A stretch of 64,000 nucleotides of DNA. Source: a virus. Shown piece after piece: positions 46,535 to 55,701 of the stretch. The position numbers were made by a program, and so were the translations under genes. The DNA lies in IMG/VR virus record IMGVR_UViG_3300025864_000012, positions 30,143 to 94,142 of that record; one strand, given 5' to 3'. Below the pieces are notes generated by a model that had not been told where the DNA came from, did not search any database, and saw nothing but the letters and a program-made list of their open reading frames with translations. Every line of letters begins with the position of its first letter. Within the stretch, counting starts at the first letter, position 1.

Positions 46535-49500
46535 CGGGTCTTGCCCCCCCTGGTGCGATGATCGACACGATTTTGGTGCTGTTTCTGTATCTCTATTTGC
46601 GCAGCGATCTCAGTACTGTTGAGGTAGACCTTGACATAGGTATCGCCTGCTGCCGTCTCGCTGCCTCGTCCGTCACCGATGGCGACACTCCCTGCACTAG
46701 CTGTAGATTGGCTTACGCCCGCTATGGAGAGGTCGTTGCCGATACCAAGCGCACTAGCGGCGTTGACCATCCCGTTGGCAGCGCCTATTATGTTCGTCCA
46801 GCCCGCAGTTCCGAAGTTCCCAGCGTCGACTTCAGAGACACCTCGCATAACGTCAAGGACAGATAGGAGTGCGTCGGCGAGAAGCTTCAACCGGTCGATC
46901 GCAGTCATGACGGAGTCTGGAATAACGATACCACTAAGATCCGCAACAAACGTAGCAGCCATAGTCTTTATGATCGCCCCAAGCCTCGCAAAAGCTCCTG
47001 CCGGTGGCTCGAACAGACGAGGATCAACTTCAGTCATCGACTTCAGTAGATCAAGGGCGCTCCCGGCAACACCAAGCACCTCACCCAGCGGCCCAGCAGT
47101 TGCCGCAGTTGACGCAAGGCCCGTCTTTGATGCCTCGCTACTAAAGACCTTGTTGACTTCCTCTTGGACGATCTGTGCTATTTGTACGGCTGCTTGTGCA
47201 AGCGTTCGAGCCTTCTGAGCAACAGCAGCCGTCATCGCCGGGACCGCCGTGGTCGTGAGCATGGTCAGCGTATCGGAGATGCCGGTGATGAGCCCGAGCA
47301 TATCGGCGACCGGACCGGCCAGCGGCCCCGCATCTTCGAGTGCGGCAAGAGATTCGCCGCCAGCGGTTACCAAGGCCCACTTCGGCTTCTTCTTCGTACC
47401 CGTATTGACCTTCGTACTCGTAGCTTTAGGGAACGCCTTGATGAGCTCTTCGGAGACAGCCTTCGCAACATCAGCCGCCGCCTTGGCCATATCTCGCGCC
47501 TTGGTGAGCAGCTCGGGAGTCATAGCCACAGTTTGGGCCGTAATCGCGGTGAGCAGCTCGCTCATGTTCGTGACGACACCAAGAACATCCCCGATGGGAC
47601 CAGCCAATGCGCCAGCGCCCTCGAGATTGGCGGCCGCTTCGCCGCGCGCGGTAATCTTCTTCCACTTCGGCTTCCTCTTAGTGCCCTTGTTGACCCGCGT
47701 CGTTGTTGTCGCCGGGAAGACCTTGATGAGCTCTGCGGCTACGGCCTTCGCCATCTCTGCCGCCGCCTTCGCCAACGCCCGCGCTTTCGCCAGGGCGTCC
47801 GCAGACGCAGCTGGGATAACGGCCGTTGAGATCGTGGTGAGCAGTTCCGAGATGCCGCTCACGAAGTCGAGCAAGTCTCCGATGGGGCCACCCGCCTCGC
47901 CCGCCTGTGAGAGCTTGGTCCCCTTCTTGCCCATCTTCGGGTCGACCGCCTCTTGCTTCTTCGTCTTCGGACGGCCCTTTGTCCACGGGAACGCCTTGTT
48001 GATTTCCTGGGCGATGACGATGGCGACCTTGGCGGCCTGGCGCACGATTGCCTTGATCTTGGCTTTCCATTGACTGGAAAGCGCGGGCACCGTGACCTTG
48101 TCCAAATTGTTCAGCGCCTCGCCGATGCTGCTGATGAAGTCGATGAGCGTCTGGATGGAGCCGCTGGCATCAGCCGCATTCGAGAGCCTAGCGAGCTTCT
48201 TCTTTCCGAGGCCGCCGGTGGCCTTGCCAATAGCTCCCGCCACAGAATTGGCGGCTTTGGTAGCGACAGCAACGGTCTTGCCAACAGGATTGGCGTTGGT
48301 CGTCCTACCAGTGGCATCATCAGCGGAGAGTCCTGCCTGCCGCATGATCTGGGCGGCGCGGACAGGATGGTCCAGCGGGATGACGGCCTCGGGACCTTCT
48401 TCGGCGATCTGGGCGACGTGAGGCGTCCTGAAGACGCCGCCCAAGGCGTGCTTCGCCCGGACTATGGTCTCCCGTGTCGTAAGCGTGATCGTCTTGCTCT
48501 GGACACCCCGAAGCGAGGCGATGACCTGATTGATGGCCGCCTGTGCCTGACTCGTGTTGGCGGTGATCTTGGGGTTGGCTTTCTCACCGTTCAACTTCAC
48601 CAGGAGCGCATGTGCCTTCTTGATCGCCGCCTCAAGGAGTTGCTTCTGCGCCTCGATCTTCGGCGAGGTCTTTTTGTTGTTGAGCTTGGTCAGGTCCCCC
48701 CTAAGCGTTTTGAGATTGCTCTGCGCGGCCTGGATCTTTGCCTCAAGGAGAATCTTCCAGTTCTTGCCCGTCAAGGTCTTGAGGGCCGCCTTCATATCGG
48801 CGATCTTCTTCTCGAGTCCCAGCTCTTGATGGATGATCACCGACGTCTGGTGCGGCTTCTTCGTGAGTGCGTCGAGTTGCGTCTGCGCCTTCTTCACACC
48901 AGTCTGCAGGTCGGATATCTGCGCCTTGACCATGATGACGTGATCGTGATGCACGAGCTTGTCGAGCGAGCCGCTCAGCTTGTCGATGACACCCGCCGCC
49001 TGGTCCGCCGCAGCGCGGGCTGCCTCGGCAGTGTCGGCGGCGGCGTTGGCGATCGCCGGTGTCTTGTTGGCGGCCATGCGCGCGTTCTGCTCGGCGAACT
49101 TGGCCTTGTTGTCCAACTCGTCGAAACGGATCTTGGCGGCCGCGATCAGGTCCTCCTGCGCCTCCTCCGCCTTCGCGGCGCGCAGCTTCGCCGCCGCAGC
49201 GTGGACGGCCGCGACAATCGTCTCGGAACTGACGTCAACGTTCTTCGGCTGCCAGACGAGCGTTCCGGCCTTCACTACGTAATGACCGCCGAGCGCCTTG
49301 TCCATCTGTGCCTGGAACGCGGAGGCGTCCGGACTCTTGAGACGCGCGGTCACACCCTTGTAGTCAGCGGCGCTGGACTTGGCGCCGCTGAAGGCTTTGC
49401 TCAGGCGATACAGACTGTAGATCGCCAGTCCTATGCCAGCGATAGCCGCAATGGTGATGCCAATTGGCCCTAGGATGCCGAGTATGGCCGATCCAACGGC

Positions 49501-51051
49501 GGCAAAGCCGGCACGTGCCCCGCCCGCTGCGCGGCTGACCCTGTTCAGCGCTCCCTCTGTCTTTGAGAGACCAGCTATGGCAGCTGTCTCACCGGCTACC
49601 TCGGTGGCTCCCATTGTCGGTATGAGTGCCCTTGTCGGAAGACCCGAGGCAGCCGTAGCAGCGGCCACCGAAGCCAGACTTTGCGGTGCAAAGGCGGCTC
49701 CACCTATGAACGCTGCTTTGATAGCGCCGGAAGCGACGGCAAAGGTCTTCATCGCCAGACCGGCCTTGCTAAGTGCTATGGCCAATGTGCCAATCGAGCT
49801 CACCAGAGTTCCAAGCACCCAAATGGCTGGACCAACAATAGCCGCTATGAGGCCCATTTTGACAAGAAAGCTCTTCTGCGGGCCGGAAAGACTGGAGAAG
49901 GCTTTCCCGATGCCTGCCAGCTTCTGCATAATCGCCGTAACACCTGGCAGAAGTATGGTACCCAAATCCTTCAGACCGACAAGAAATGCGGCCCAAGCCA
50001 TCTGTAGCTTACCAACATCAGTCGCGGCCCAGATCTTGAAGGTGCCCGCAGCTTCACCTGAGGAGTTTTTTACCTCGTCAAAGGTCTTCTTCAGCCGTGC
50101 GCCGGTACCACCCAATAGCCCCCAAACGGCACGCAGGGACCGGATGTTCGGAATGATTGTCTTCAGTATCTCATCGGCCTTCTTGGGGCCAGCTTTGTCT
50201 GAAAGACGGACGATCTCCTTGAGGGCGGGTACGATACCCTGGCTCGCGAGAATCTTACGCAGATCGTAGTAGGAGCTACCCATAGACGCCAGATAGTCGG
50301 CTCCCGCCTTCGTGCCCTTCGTCAGACCGAGCATGAGGTTGTTGATGGACGTCACCGCTTCCGGCGTCTTGATGCCCTTGGCGGTCATGACGGCGATGGA
50401 GGCAGCGACATCAGCGAACTCGACGCCCAGATGGGCGGCGTTGGCGGCAACGTCACCAATGCGCGCAGCGAACTCGGCAGGCTCTGCCTTACCAGTGCGG
50501 ATGGCTGCCGTCAGGATGTCCATAGCGCGGGCGGCAGTAAGCCCCGTGCCCTCGTAGGCTGCCAGGGCTGTGGTCAGGCTGTCGGCAACGACCTGCGTCT
50601 CGCCCATGCCCATGGCCGCGCCCTTAGCAGACGCCTGGAGGATCTTCATGGCGCCCGCGCCCTTGAAGCCCGTCGACGTCACGAAGTAGAGAGCGTCCGC
50701 AAGCTCTGCGGGTCCCCGACCTGTAGTTTGCGCCAGGGAGTCCATCCCCTTACGGTAGATGGCCATATCCTTGGTGCTCTGCCGGTTGATACCGGCGACC
50801 TTCATCATGCTACTCTCGTACTTGTAGGCATAGATGACGGACGCCGCCCCTGCTGCGATGAGAGGAAGGCTGACCCAGCGCGTCAGCGAACCACCGATAC
50901 TCTGCATGGTACGGCCCGCGCGTTGCCAAGAGCGACCCTGCGAGTCAAGGGCCTTTGACAATCGGCTGGCATTGCCGGCGGCGCTGTTCAGCGCCGCGCT
51001 GAGGGACTTATCACGTCCGACAAGTATGACATCTACAGTGTTCTGTGCCAA
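46531..51051 (-). CDS. Tape measure protein
   Basis: 1506 residues, the longest gene. The N-terminus has the TP901-type region (RAGRTMQSIGGSLTRWVSLPLIAAGAASVIYAYKYESSMMKVAGI). Hydrophobic segments near 390-430 and 530-560 (GLIAAIVGPAIWVLGTLVSSIG, ILGILGPIGITIAAIAGIGL) would cross the membrane during DNA entry, and long coiled coils follow at 700-860. The C-terminal third holds four or five divergent repeats of about 105 residues (AGPIGDVLGVVTNMSELLTAI-AKAAADVAKAVSEELIKAFP). Tail length is set by this protein. Confidence 0.93.
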   Translation of the reverse strand: MAQNTVDVILVGRDKSLSAALNSAAGNASRLSKALDSQGRSWQRAGRTMQSIGGSLTRWVSLPLIAAGAASVIYAYKYESSMMKVAGINRQSTKDMAIYRKGMDSLAQTTGRGPAELADALYFVTSTGFKGAGAMKILQASAKGAAMGMGETQVVADSLTTALAAYEGTGLTAARAMDILTAAIRTGKAEPAEFAARIGDVAANAAHLGVEFADVAASIAVMTAKGIKTPEAVTSINNLMLGLTKGTKAGADYLASMGSSYYDLRKILASQGIVPALKEIVRLSDKAGPKKADEILKTIIPNIRSLRAVWGLLGGTGARLKKTFDEVKNSSGEAAGTFKIWAATDVGKLQMAWAAFLVGLKDLGTILLPGVTAIMQKLAGIGKAFSSLSGPQKSFLVKMGLIAAIVGPAIWVLGTLVSSIGTLAIALSKAGLAMKTFAVASGAIKAAFIGGAAFAPQSLASVAAATAASGLPTRALIPTMGATEVAGETAAIAGLSKTEGALNRVSRAAGGARAGFAAVGSAILGILGPIGITIAAIAGIGLAIYSLYRLSKAFSGAKSSAADYKGVTARLKSPDASAFQAQMDKALGGHYVVKAGTLVWQPKNVDVSSETIVAAVHAAAAKLRAAKAEEAQEDLIAAAKIRFDELDNKAKFAEQNARMAANKTPAIANAAADTAEAARAAADQAAGVIDKLSGSLDKLVHHDHVIMVKAQISDLQTGVKKAQTQLDALTKKPHQTSVIIHQELGLEKKIADMKAALKTLTGKNWKILLEAKIQAAQSNLKTLRGDLTKLNNKKTSPKIEAQKQLLEAAIKKAHALLVKLNGEKANPKITANTSQAQAAINQVIASLRGVQSKTITLTTRETIVRAKHALGGVFRTPHVAQIAEEGPEAVIPLDHPVRAAQIMRQAGLSADDATGRTTNANPVGKTVAVATKAANSVAGAIGKATGGLGKKKLARLSNAADASGSIQTLIDFISSIGEALNNLDKVTVPALSSQWKAKIKAIVRQAAKVAIVIAQEINKAFPWTKGRPKTKKQEAVDPKMGKKGTKLSQAGEAGGPIGDLLDFVSGISELLTTISTAVIPAASADALAKARALAKAAAEMAKAVAAELIKVFPATTTTRVNKGTKRKPKWKKITARGEAAANLEGAGALAGPIGDVLGVVTNMSELLTAITAQTVAMTPELLTKARDMAKAAADVAKAVSEELIKAFPKATSTKVNTGTKKKPKWALVTAGGESLAALEDAGPLAGPVADMLGLITGISDTLTMLTTTAVPAMTAAVAQKARTLAQAAVQIAQIVQEEVNKVFSSEASKTGLASTAATAGPLGEVLGVAGSALDLLKSMTEVDPRLFEPPAGAFARLGAIIKTMAATFVADLSGIVIPDSVMTAIDRLKLLADALLSVLDVMRGVSEVDAGNFGTAGWTNIIGAANGMVNAASALGIGNDLSIAGVSQSTASAGSVAIGDGRGSETAAGDTYVKVYLNSTEIAAQIEIQKQHQNRVDHRTRGGKTR

Positions 51052-51068
51052 GGCAGACCGTTACTCCC

Positions 51069-51263
51069 TTACTTTGTCTGTTTAGCTCGTTTGTCCATGT
51101 ACCTGACGATACCCAGCCAATCGTTCGGACTCAGATCAAGTATGTCGGGAAGCCTCCATCCGAAGGATTCGCAGACTGCGAGTCGATCGTCGAAGGGAGG
51201 GAGGATGGGGTCGTCGGGTCCGCACTCTTTGATTCCGGCGTGCTTTCGTCTACCTCTCCTAAA
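51069..51263 (-). CDS. Frameshift extension of the tail assembly chaperone (G-T product)
   Basis: In the -1 frame relative to the chaperone gene, 64 codons run without a stop from the slippery site to the TAA at 51069, ending in RLAVCESFGWRLPDILDLSPNDWLGIVRYMDKRAKQTK. This matches the T-type domain of siphophage chaperones in position and style. It has no start codon of its own in a sensible place, so it is expected as a fusion of about 187 residues. Confidence 0.8.
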   Translation of the reverse strand, partial: FRRGRRKHAGIKECGPDDPILPPFDDRLAVCESFGWRLPDILDLSPNDWLGIVRYMDKRAKQTK

Positions 51264-51631
51264 GGGTGCTTCTCCGCTTCAGCCGCCTCCTCTTCTGCAG
51301 CCGCCTTCTCAAGCGCCTCCACCAACACCTTCTCCACAGCCACAACAAGATTGTCGTAGGTGTCGGGTTCGGTGCACTCCTCCAGGAGGGTGACGAACTT
51401 GAGGCCCGGGCGGCGCTTGCGTTCTGCCATCCACACAAACCCTAGAATCCACCGAGGGTCGATGTTGAGCAGACCAGTCGGAATGTCATCGGGGCCGTCA
51501 ACAGCCTCCGAGATGGTCTTTAGGATCTCCGTGAGGGCGTACTGGGGATTGACCTTGACCGCGTCGCGGAACGCAAGTTGCCATGCGAACGGCCAATCGC
51601 CAATCTGGATGTCCATTCTGATTTCAGTCAT
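51131..51631 (-). CDS. Tail assembly chaperone (G-type)
   Basis: 166 residues, between the tail tube genes and the tape measure as in lambda-like phages. It begins MTEIRMDIQIGDWPFAWQLAF, has a helical core and an acidic Ala/Glu-rich C-terminal part where the frameshift occurs (after residue 123). Chaperones of this type coat the tape measure during tail assembly. Confidence 0.82.
   Translation of the reverse strand: MTEIRMDIQIGDWPFAWQLAFRDAVKVNPQYALTEILKTISEAVDGPDDIPTGLLNIDPRWILGFVWMAERKRRPGLKFVTLLEECTEPDTYDNLVVAVEKVLVEALEKAAAEEEAAEAEKHPLGEVDESTPESKSADPTTPSSLPSTIDSQSANPSDGGFPTYLI
51260..51266 (-). promoter_or_regulatory. Programmed -1 frameshift site CCCTTTA
   Basis: The minus strand reads CAC-CCT-TTA in the chaperone frame, so C-CCT-TTA fits the X-XXY-YYZ rule (XXX = CCC, YYY = TTT, Z = A). 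A GGAG lies a few bases upstream and a GAGGAGG further upstream, which could act as an internal Shine-Dalgarno stimulator. Confidence 0.75.
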
Positions 51632-51669
51632 GTGATGTCCTCCCTGTGCTTGGTAGATTAGATCGTATG

Positions 51670-52368
51670 CTAACGGTAGCCACCCGTAAGGATCTTCTTG
51701 GTACGGTGGATCTTCCTGCCGCCACCGAAGCCGCCGCCGCCGCGCTTAGCAACGGCGCGACCACCAACGAACGGTGGCGCGGACTCGATGCCCAACTCTG
51801 TGCTGGTGACGTTGACAAGAATTCCGTGCTTCTCACACACATCGGCAATGCCTCGCGTCAGGGTGTCGCCGATGTAGCCACGAATATGGTATGCCACGTT
51901 CCAAATGAAGTAGCCGCGTGGCAGGCGGGGCTTGTAGTAGATTCTGTGCCCACGGAAGAGGGCACGGCCTGCCAGAAGGTATGGTGCCATGACCTGTACC
52001 TTCTTGTGGCCCGGGTTCAGGAAGCGCCCCATACCAGCACCGAGGCGGTGCCAGTAGGAGAGACCACCAAACTCCTGAATGTAGATGTGCGGGGTCATAG
52101 CGCCGCCTGCACCCACCCGGGCCGAGTTGTAGGTGGCCTTGTGCTTCACCGAAGCCTTGATGGCGCCGGGCGGTGGCTGCCCGGCGCCATCCTTCGAAGA
52201 TTGGTAAGGTCCCGGAGCGTGGGCGACCACATTGGTGTGCGCATAGGCGGCGATGTTCTCGTAGACTGCTCGCATGTCTTTGACACCCCCCGCACTTGCG
52301 CGGAGGGCTACTGCGAGCTGGTCAAGCGCCTCGCCATTGATACCAACGAAGTGGCCACCTACTGCCAT
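51670..52368 (-). CDS. Minor tail / tail completion-like protein
   Basis: 232 residues. The N-terminal part (INGEALDQLAVALRASAGGVKDMRAVYENIAAYAHTNVVAHAP, GAIKASVKHKATYNSARVGAGG) resembles HK97 gp10-type tail completion proteins. The C-terminus is Gly/Arg-rich (RAVAKRGGGGFGGGRKIHRTKK). It lies after the tail tube candidates rather than before them, unlike most HK97-type layouts, so the assignment is tentative. Confidence 0.55.
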   Translation of the reverse strand: MAVGGHFVGINGEALDQLAVALRASAGGVKDMRAVYENIAAYAHTNVVAHAPGPYQSSKDGAGQPPPGAIKASVKHKATYNSARVGAGGAMTPHIYIQEFGGLSYWHRLGAGMGRFLNPGHKKVQVMAPYLLAGRALFRGHRIYYKPRLPRGYFIWNVAYHIRGYIGDTLTRGIADVCEKHGILVNVTSTELGIESAPPFVGGRAVAKRGGGGFGGGRKIHRTKKILTGGYR

Positions 52369-52764
52369 TTACGCAGTCAGGTCGTAAGTAATGGTGCCGC
52401 TCGCCGTGAACTCGACGGACAGCTTGTTTTCGCCGTCGTTCGAGAGGCCCAACTCGAGGGTGCTCACGACGAAGTTGCCAGTGACACTGAGGCCAGTGGC
52501 GAACGTGATCGTTAGGGTCGAGCTGGTGCCCAGCGAGCACTTCGCGGCCGGGCCAGAGGCACCACCGTCGTGCATAAACTCGATGGTGACGTTATCATGC
52601 GTGCGCATGCCCGTATCGATGGGCGCAGGCCAGATGGATCCAGCCGCATGGAAATCCTGCATCTTGACGTTCTCTTTGACGCCAGAGACGCTCAGAACAA
52701 ACGCCTTGAGATCAGTACCGTTGAAGGTGATATCGACGATATCCTTCCAAGAGTAAAGAGCCAT
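52369..52764 (-). CDS. Tail tube-like protein (131 residues)
   Basis: Starts MALYSWKDIVDITFNGTDL and is all-beta, Thr/Ser-rich (STLTITFATGLSVTGNFVVSTLELGLSNDGENKLSVEF), a composition and length fitting major tail tube proteins. The start has an AAAGGA ribosome site. A 114-base gap upstream has no gene but a weak promoter-like TTGTCA/TACAAA pair. The product at 52879 shows the same opening pattern (LKDVTHVMFDGVNIADGI), so one is the tube and the other an accessory or paralogue. Confidence 0.6.
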   Translation of the reverse strand: MALYSWKDIVDITFNGTDLKAFVLSVSGVKENVKMQDFHAAGSIWPAPIDTGMRTHDNVTIEFMHDGGASGPAAKCSLGTSSTLTITFATGLSVTGNFVVSTLELGLSNDGENKLSVEFTASGTITYDLTA

Positions 52765-52878
52765 GTAAACATCCTTTCAGTGATTTTGTTTGTAACCGTC
52801 GAGTGCTGTTGACAAAAGGGCACCGCAGCAAGATGCCAGAAGCCGTCAGGCGCGGCCGGGAAACACGACGCGCCAGCC

Positions 52879-53637
52879 TCAGGAGAGCGGGGTGATAGTC
52901 GTCAGGTACGAGATGCTCGTGCCAGCGCCGCCGTTGTAGATCCAGGAGGTCGAGATGTAGCGGTTGACCAGCCCGGAGAGCGTGATGCACCGCCCGCTGA
53001 TTGCGGTCGTGTTGGCGAAGCTACCGCTCGCGTGCGCGACGAAGGTGATGTGGTCAGAGCTATGCCGCACTACGACAGTAGCCGAGGTGGCGCCACCAAG
53101 CACGATGGCACCAACCTGAAGGTAAGCACGCGCACCATCCGCTGAGGAAGCCCCAATATCGGCATAGGCCGCATCAGTGTTGCCAGCAGTCGTACGCGTA
53201 GCATACGGAGTAGTGATGTAGCCGGGATCCACAGCACCGCGTGACGTGATGCCGGGAGTCAGCTTGTGTACATCGTCGCTCGAGATACCGACTTCGATCT
53301 CTGAGACATTGGCAGCCTGGAACGACCAGCAGCGGTTGCTGACCACGTTGCCTTCCAGGAAGACAGTCACAACCTTGTCGGTAGTTGATAGGGCGTTGAC
53401 CCTGCTAAGGGCGATGTCGGCAAGAACGGGCGTGGTGGTCAGTGAATCCATCCAACCGCCCAAGGTCAACTCGCCCTTATACGAGCCGAGCCAGAAGTTG
53501 TAATCCCAGACCTGCCCACAGGCATGATGGACAGCCACATCAGCGGAGACCTTCATGCCGAGGGTGTCGATACCATCGGCGATGTTGACCCCATCGAACA
53601 TCACATGAGTTACGTCTTTCAGTGAAGAGAGGCCCAT
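52879..53637 (-). CDS. Tail tube-like protein (252 residues)
   Basis: N-terminal 120 residues resemble the 52369 product (SLKDVTHVMFDGVNIADGIDTLGMKV, MDSLTTTPVLADIALSRVNAL), and a C-terminal domain of 110 residues with VVVRHSSDHITFVAHASG-NTTAISGRCITL looks like an added Ig/jelly-roll decoration. Probably a virion tail protein; tube versus minor subunit cannot be decided by reading alone. Confidence 0.6.
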   Translation of the reverse strand: MGLSSLKDVTHVMFDGVNIADGIDTLGMKVSADVAVHHACGQVWDYNFWLGSYKGELTLGGWMDSLTTTPVLADIALSRVNALSTTDKVVTVFLEGNVVSNRCWSFQAANVSEIEVGISSDDVHKLTPGITSRGAVDPGYITTPYATRTTAGNTDAAYADIGASSADGARAYLQVGAIVLGGATSATVVVRHSSDHITFVAHASGSFANTTAISGRCITLSGLVNRYISTSWIYNGGAGTSISYLTTITPLS

Positions 53638-53910
53638 TTACTTTTCACCTCCTCGACTTACCTGGTCGTTACTTTTGCGAGGGGTCTTGACGGGCTCCGG
53701 AACAGGCGTGACCTCGTCCTCACCAATCTCCTCAATCCCGTTGGCAAGCCAGCTGGGGACAATATCGGGGTATGGAGGCGAAATCACCAGCTCCTCATCG
53801 CTGGGCTTGATCCAGTCGACCTCGTCCAGCTTCCCGGCCTTGGCATTGCGATAGCCCACGACGGTGGCCGGGTACACCGTGCCGGGGGGGATTCTGTACT
53901 GCTTAGCCAT
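53638..53910 (-). CDS. Small head-tail region protein
   Basis: 90 residues (MAKQYRIPPGTVYPATVVGYRNA), a basic start followed by an acidic, proline-rich C-terminus. The start at 53910 has AGAGG at good spacing. It precedes the tail tube-like gene immediately (stop and start adjoin). Function unknown. Confidence 0.58.
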   Translation of the reverse strand: MAKQYRIPPGTVYPATVVGYRNAKAGKLDEVDWIKPSDEELVISPPYPDIVPSWLANGIEEIGEDEVTPVPEPVKTPRKSNDQVSRGGEK

Positions 53911-53919
53911 ACGCACCTC

Positions 53920-54420
53920 TTAGTTGGCCGGGATGAAAGTCGCCTTGACGCGAATTGTGAAGCGGAGCTCACAGATGCGCGCGAAGGGTTCGTCGTTGAT
54001 GGTCTGGGTCATCTTCAGGCGGATGATGCGAGCATCTCCTACGCCTAGCTCCCCCTCTGTCACGAGCGTGGTGGTGTTAGACTCGCGCAGCTGGTCGTAG
54101 ATCTCCTCGAGAATGGCAAGCGTGCGGTCACGGACGATCTTGATGACTTCGGGCTCGGTTTTCGTGGGAGGGATTGCACCCGCAGAGATACAGTAGCAAT
54201 CAACTTGGTACAGCTCGTCGATGCGCTGTTGCGGTGTGCCCGTGAGGTATTGATACTCGTCGTCGATGGGCTCGACTCCGAGCACGATGTGCTCCGGGCC
54301 CAGCAGAGCAGCGTCAGCAATCGGTGCGGTGAAAACCGCGACACCCTGCAAACCTTGACGCTCCTGTAGCAGCTCCGAGAAGTTGTCCAGGAACGCGCCT
54401 ATTGTGCTGACACTACCCAT
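53920..54420 (-). CDS. Tail terminator / head-tail joining-like protein
   Basis: 166 residues, alpha/beta with a C-terminal strand set (LKMTQTINDEPFARICELRFTIRVKATFI) and a helix KIVRDRTLAILEEIYDQLRES, in the position of tail terminator proteins between connectors and tube. One-base overlap with the upstream gene. Confidence 0.58.
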   Translation of the reverse strand: MGSVSTIGAFLDNFSELLQERQGLQGVAVFTAPIADAALLGPEHIVLGVEPIDDEYQYLTGTPQQRIDELYQVDCYCISAGAIPPTKTEPEVIKIVRDRTLAILEEIYDQLRESNTTTLVTEGELGVGDARIIRLKMTQTINDEPFARICELRFTIRVKATFIPAN

Positions 54421-55340
54421 CAGGCAACTCCCATGCGGCGCTTGCCGTACATACGGATGATCTTCCGCACGTCAGGGATACGGTGCCAAGAGCCGCGGAA
54501 GCCGTCGCCGGCAGCGAACGAGAGAGTCACGTCGCCCATCTCTGTGCGTTCAGCGGTGTAGGGGCTCACCTGCTTGGGCAACTCTGTCACAAGGATCTCG
54601 AGCACTGCCTTGCGCACAAGCGCGGGCGTAACTCTGTAGCCATGCCAATAGCTGACCAGACAGTTCTTGACGCCCATACCCCAAACACCATTTCGTCGCT
54701 CCAGCAAACCGCTGTCAGACGGAGCCATGCCATTGGTGTAGTCAGTGGGACTGAGATCCGGGGCCGTGAGGGTCGTGTAGTCAATGCTGGCGGCCGTAAC
54801 CAGTAGCGGCAGGGGGTGCCGCAGTAGCAAGCTGTAGGTGTTGTCACCGTTATGCGCTTCGTTCTTTGCAAGGCGAGGGAAGAACGCCACGTTGCAGACC
54901 ATCGGGCTCTCTAGCCACTCGCGGATCTCAAACTCCGCGTCCAGGATATCTGAGCTCGGATATTCAGGTGCGCTTGCCATGAGTCCAGTGTTGTGGAAGG
55001 CCCGTGCGGTCGGAACGTCGAAGAGCCTGTCCACAAGCCCAATCTTGACCGTGTCCCCGGCAGTCGTCTGCGCCGGCAGGTCGATCTGCGTCACCGTGGC
55101 GAACGGCTGCCAGTAGTCGAAGATGGTCTCGTTCCCATCCAGCGCAATCGTAGCCGAACAGGCATCACCGTTATCATCGGTACCCGTCAGGACCACGTTC
55201 CCCGTGAGCGTCGCCCCAGCCTTGGTGCCAGTGACGGACAGGCAACGCGGGACAGCGGGGTTTGTGGTCGCCGTGGTGATGACCTGCGGCGCGGCCAGCA
55301 GGGTGATGGCAGCGTGTACGGAAGCGGACAGGTCATTCAT
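54420..55340 (-). CDS. Head-tail connector-like protein
   Basis: 306 residues. The N-terminal 90 residues are a beta domain (PRCLSVTGTKAGATLTGNVVLTGTDDNGD), followed by a connector-like region (RLFDVPTARAFHNTG, LDAEFEIREWLESPMVCNVAFFPRL) and a C-terminal part with RKIIRMYGKRRMG. Assigned mainly by its place between capsid and tail genes; no clear family match by eye. Confidence 0.55.
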   Translation of the reverse strand: MNDLSASVHAAITLLAAPQVITTATTNPAVPRCLSVTGTKAGATLTGNVVLTGTDDNGDACSATIALDGNETIFDYWQPFATVTQIDLPAQTTAGDTVKIGLVDRLFDVPTARAFHNTGLMASAPEYPSSDILDAEFEIREWLESPMVCNVAFFPRLAKNEAHNGDNTYSLLLRHPLPLLVTAASIDYTTLTAPDLSPTDYTNGMAPSDSGLLERRNGVWGMGVKNCLVSYWHGYRVTPALVRKAVLEILVTELPKQVSPYTAERTEMGDVTLSFAAGDGFRGSWHRIPDVRKIIRMYGKRRMGVA

Positions 55341-55342
55341 GA

Positions 55343-55672
55343 TTACGCCTCAACCGACCCTTCACACACGATGTTGGCGTGGTCAGCGGCGGTAGTGGTC
55401 GCAACCAGAGCCGTGTTGGCCGTCAGGCTTATGGGGCCGAGGGGTTTGTAGGTGAAGGTCTGGTTGGCACCGAGGTAGATGGGTCCAAGAATGGTACTTC
55501 CACCGGCCCCGTCTTTCAGGGTGAAGGAGTTGGCCGCCCCCTCGTTCGAGAAGATGACCTGTCGTATCATCAGCCGCTTGCCGGCACCCGGGGATGCTAG
55601 AACTGATTGGTCGGTGAGTGCAGCTGCTACACTTGCGGCGCTGCCACGGAACTTCGTCCATACGTCGCTCAT
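55343..55672 (-). CDS. Small structural protein
   Basis: 109 residues, beta-rich (LMIRQVIFSNEGAANSFTLKDGAGGSTILGPIYLGANQTFTYKPLGPISLTANTALVAT), of the type seen as small virion or fibre-associated proteins. It resembles the product at 36579 in composition. Two bases separate it from the next gene. Confidence 0.58.
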   Translation of the reverse strand: MSDVWTKFRGSAASVAAALTDQSVLASPGAGKRLMIRQVIFSNEGAANSFTLKDGAGGSTILGPIYLGANQTFTYKPLGPISLTANTALVATTTAADHANIVCEGSVEA

Positions 55673-55701
55673 TTAGCCCTCCTAGGGCGTGGCGGGTTTA
55701 C

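Noticed and set aside
47953-49473. Plus-strand 506-codon frame inside the tape measure gene
   Set aside because: Leu/Arg-rich shadow of a repetitive helical gene on the other strand; no ribosome site or family signal.
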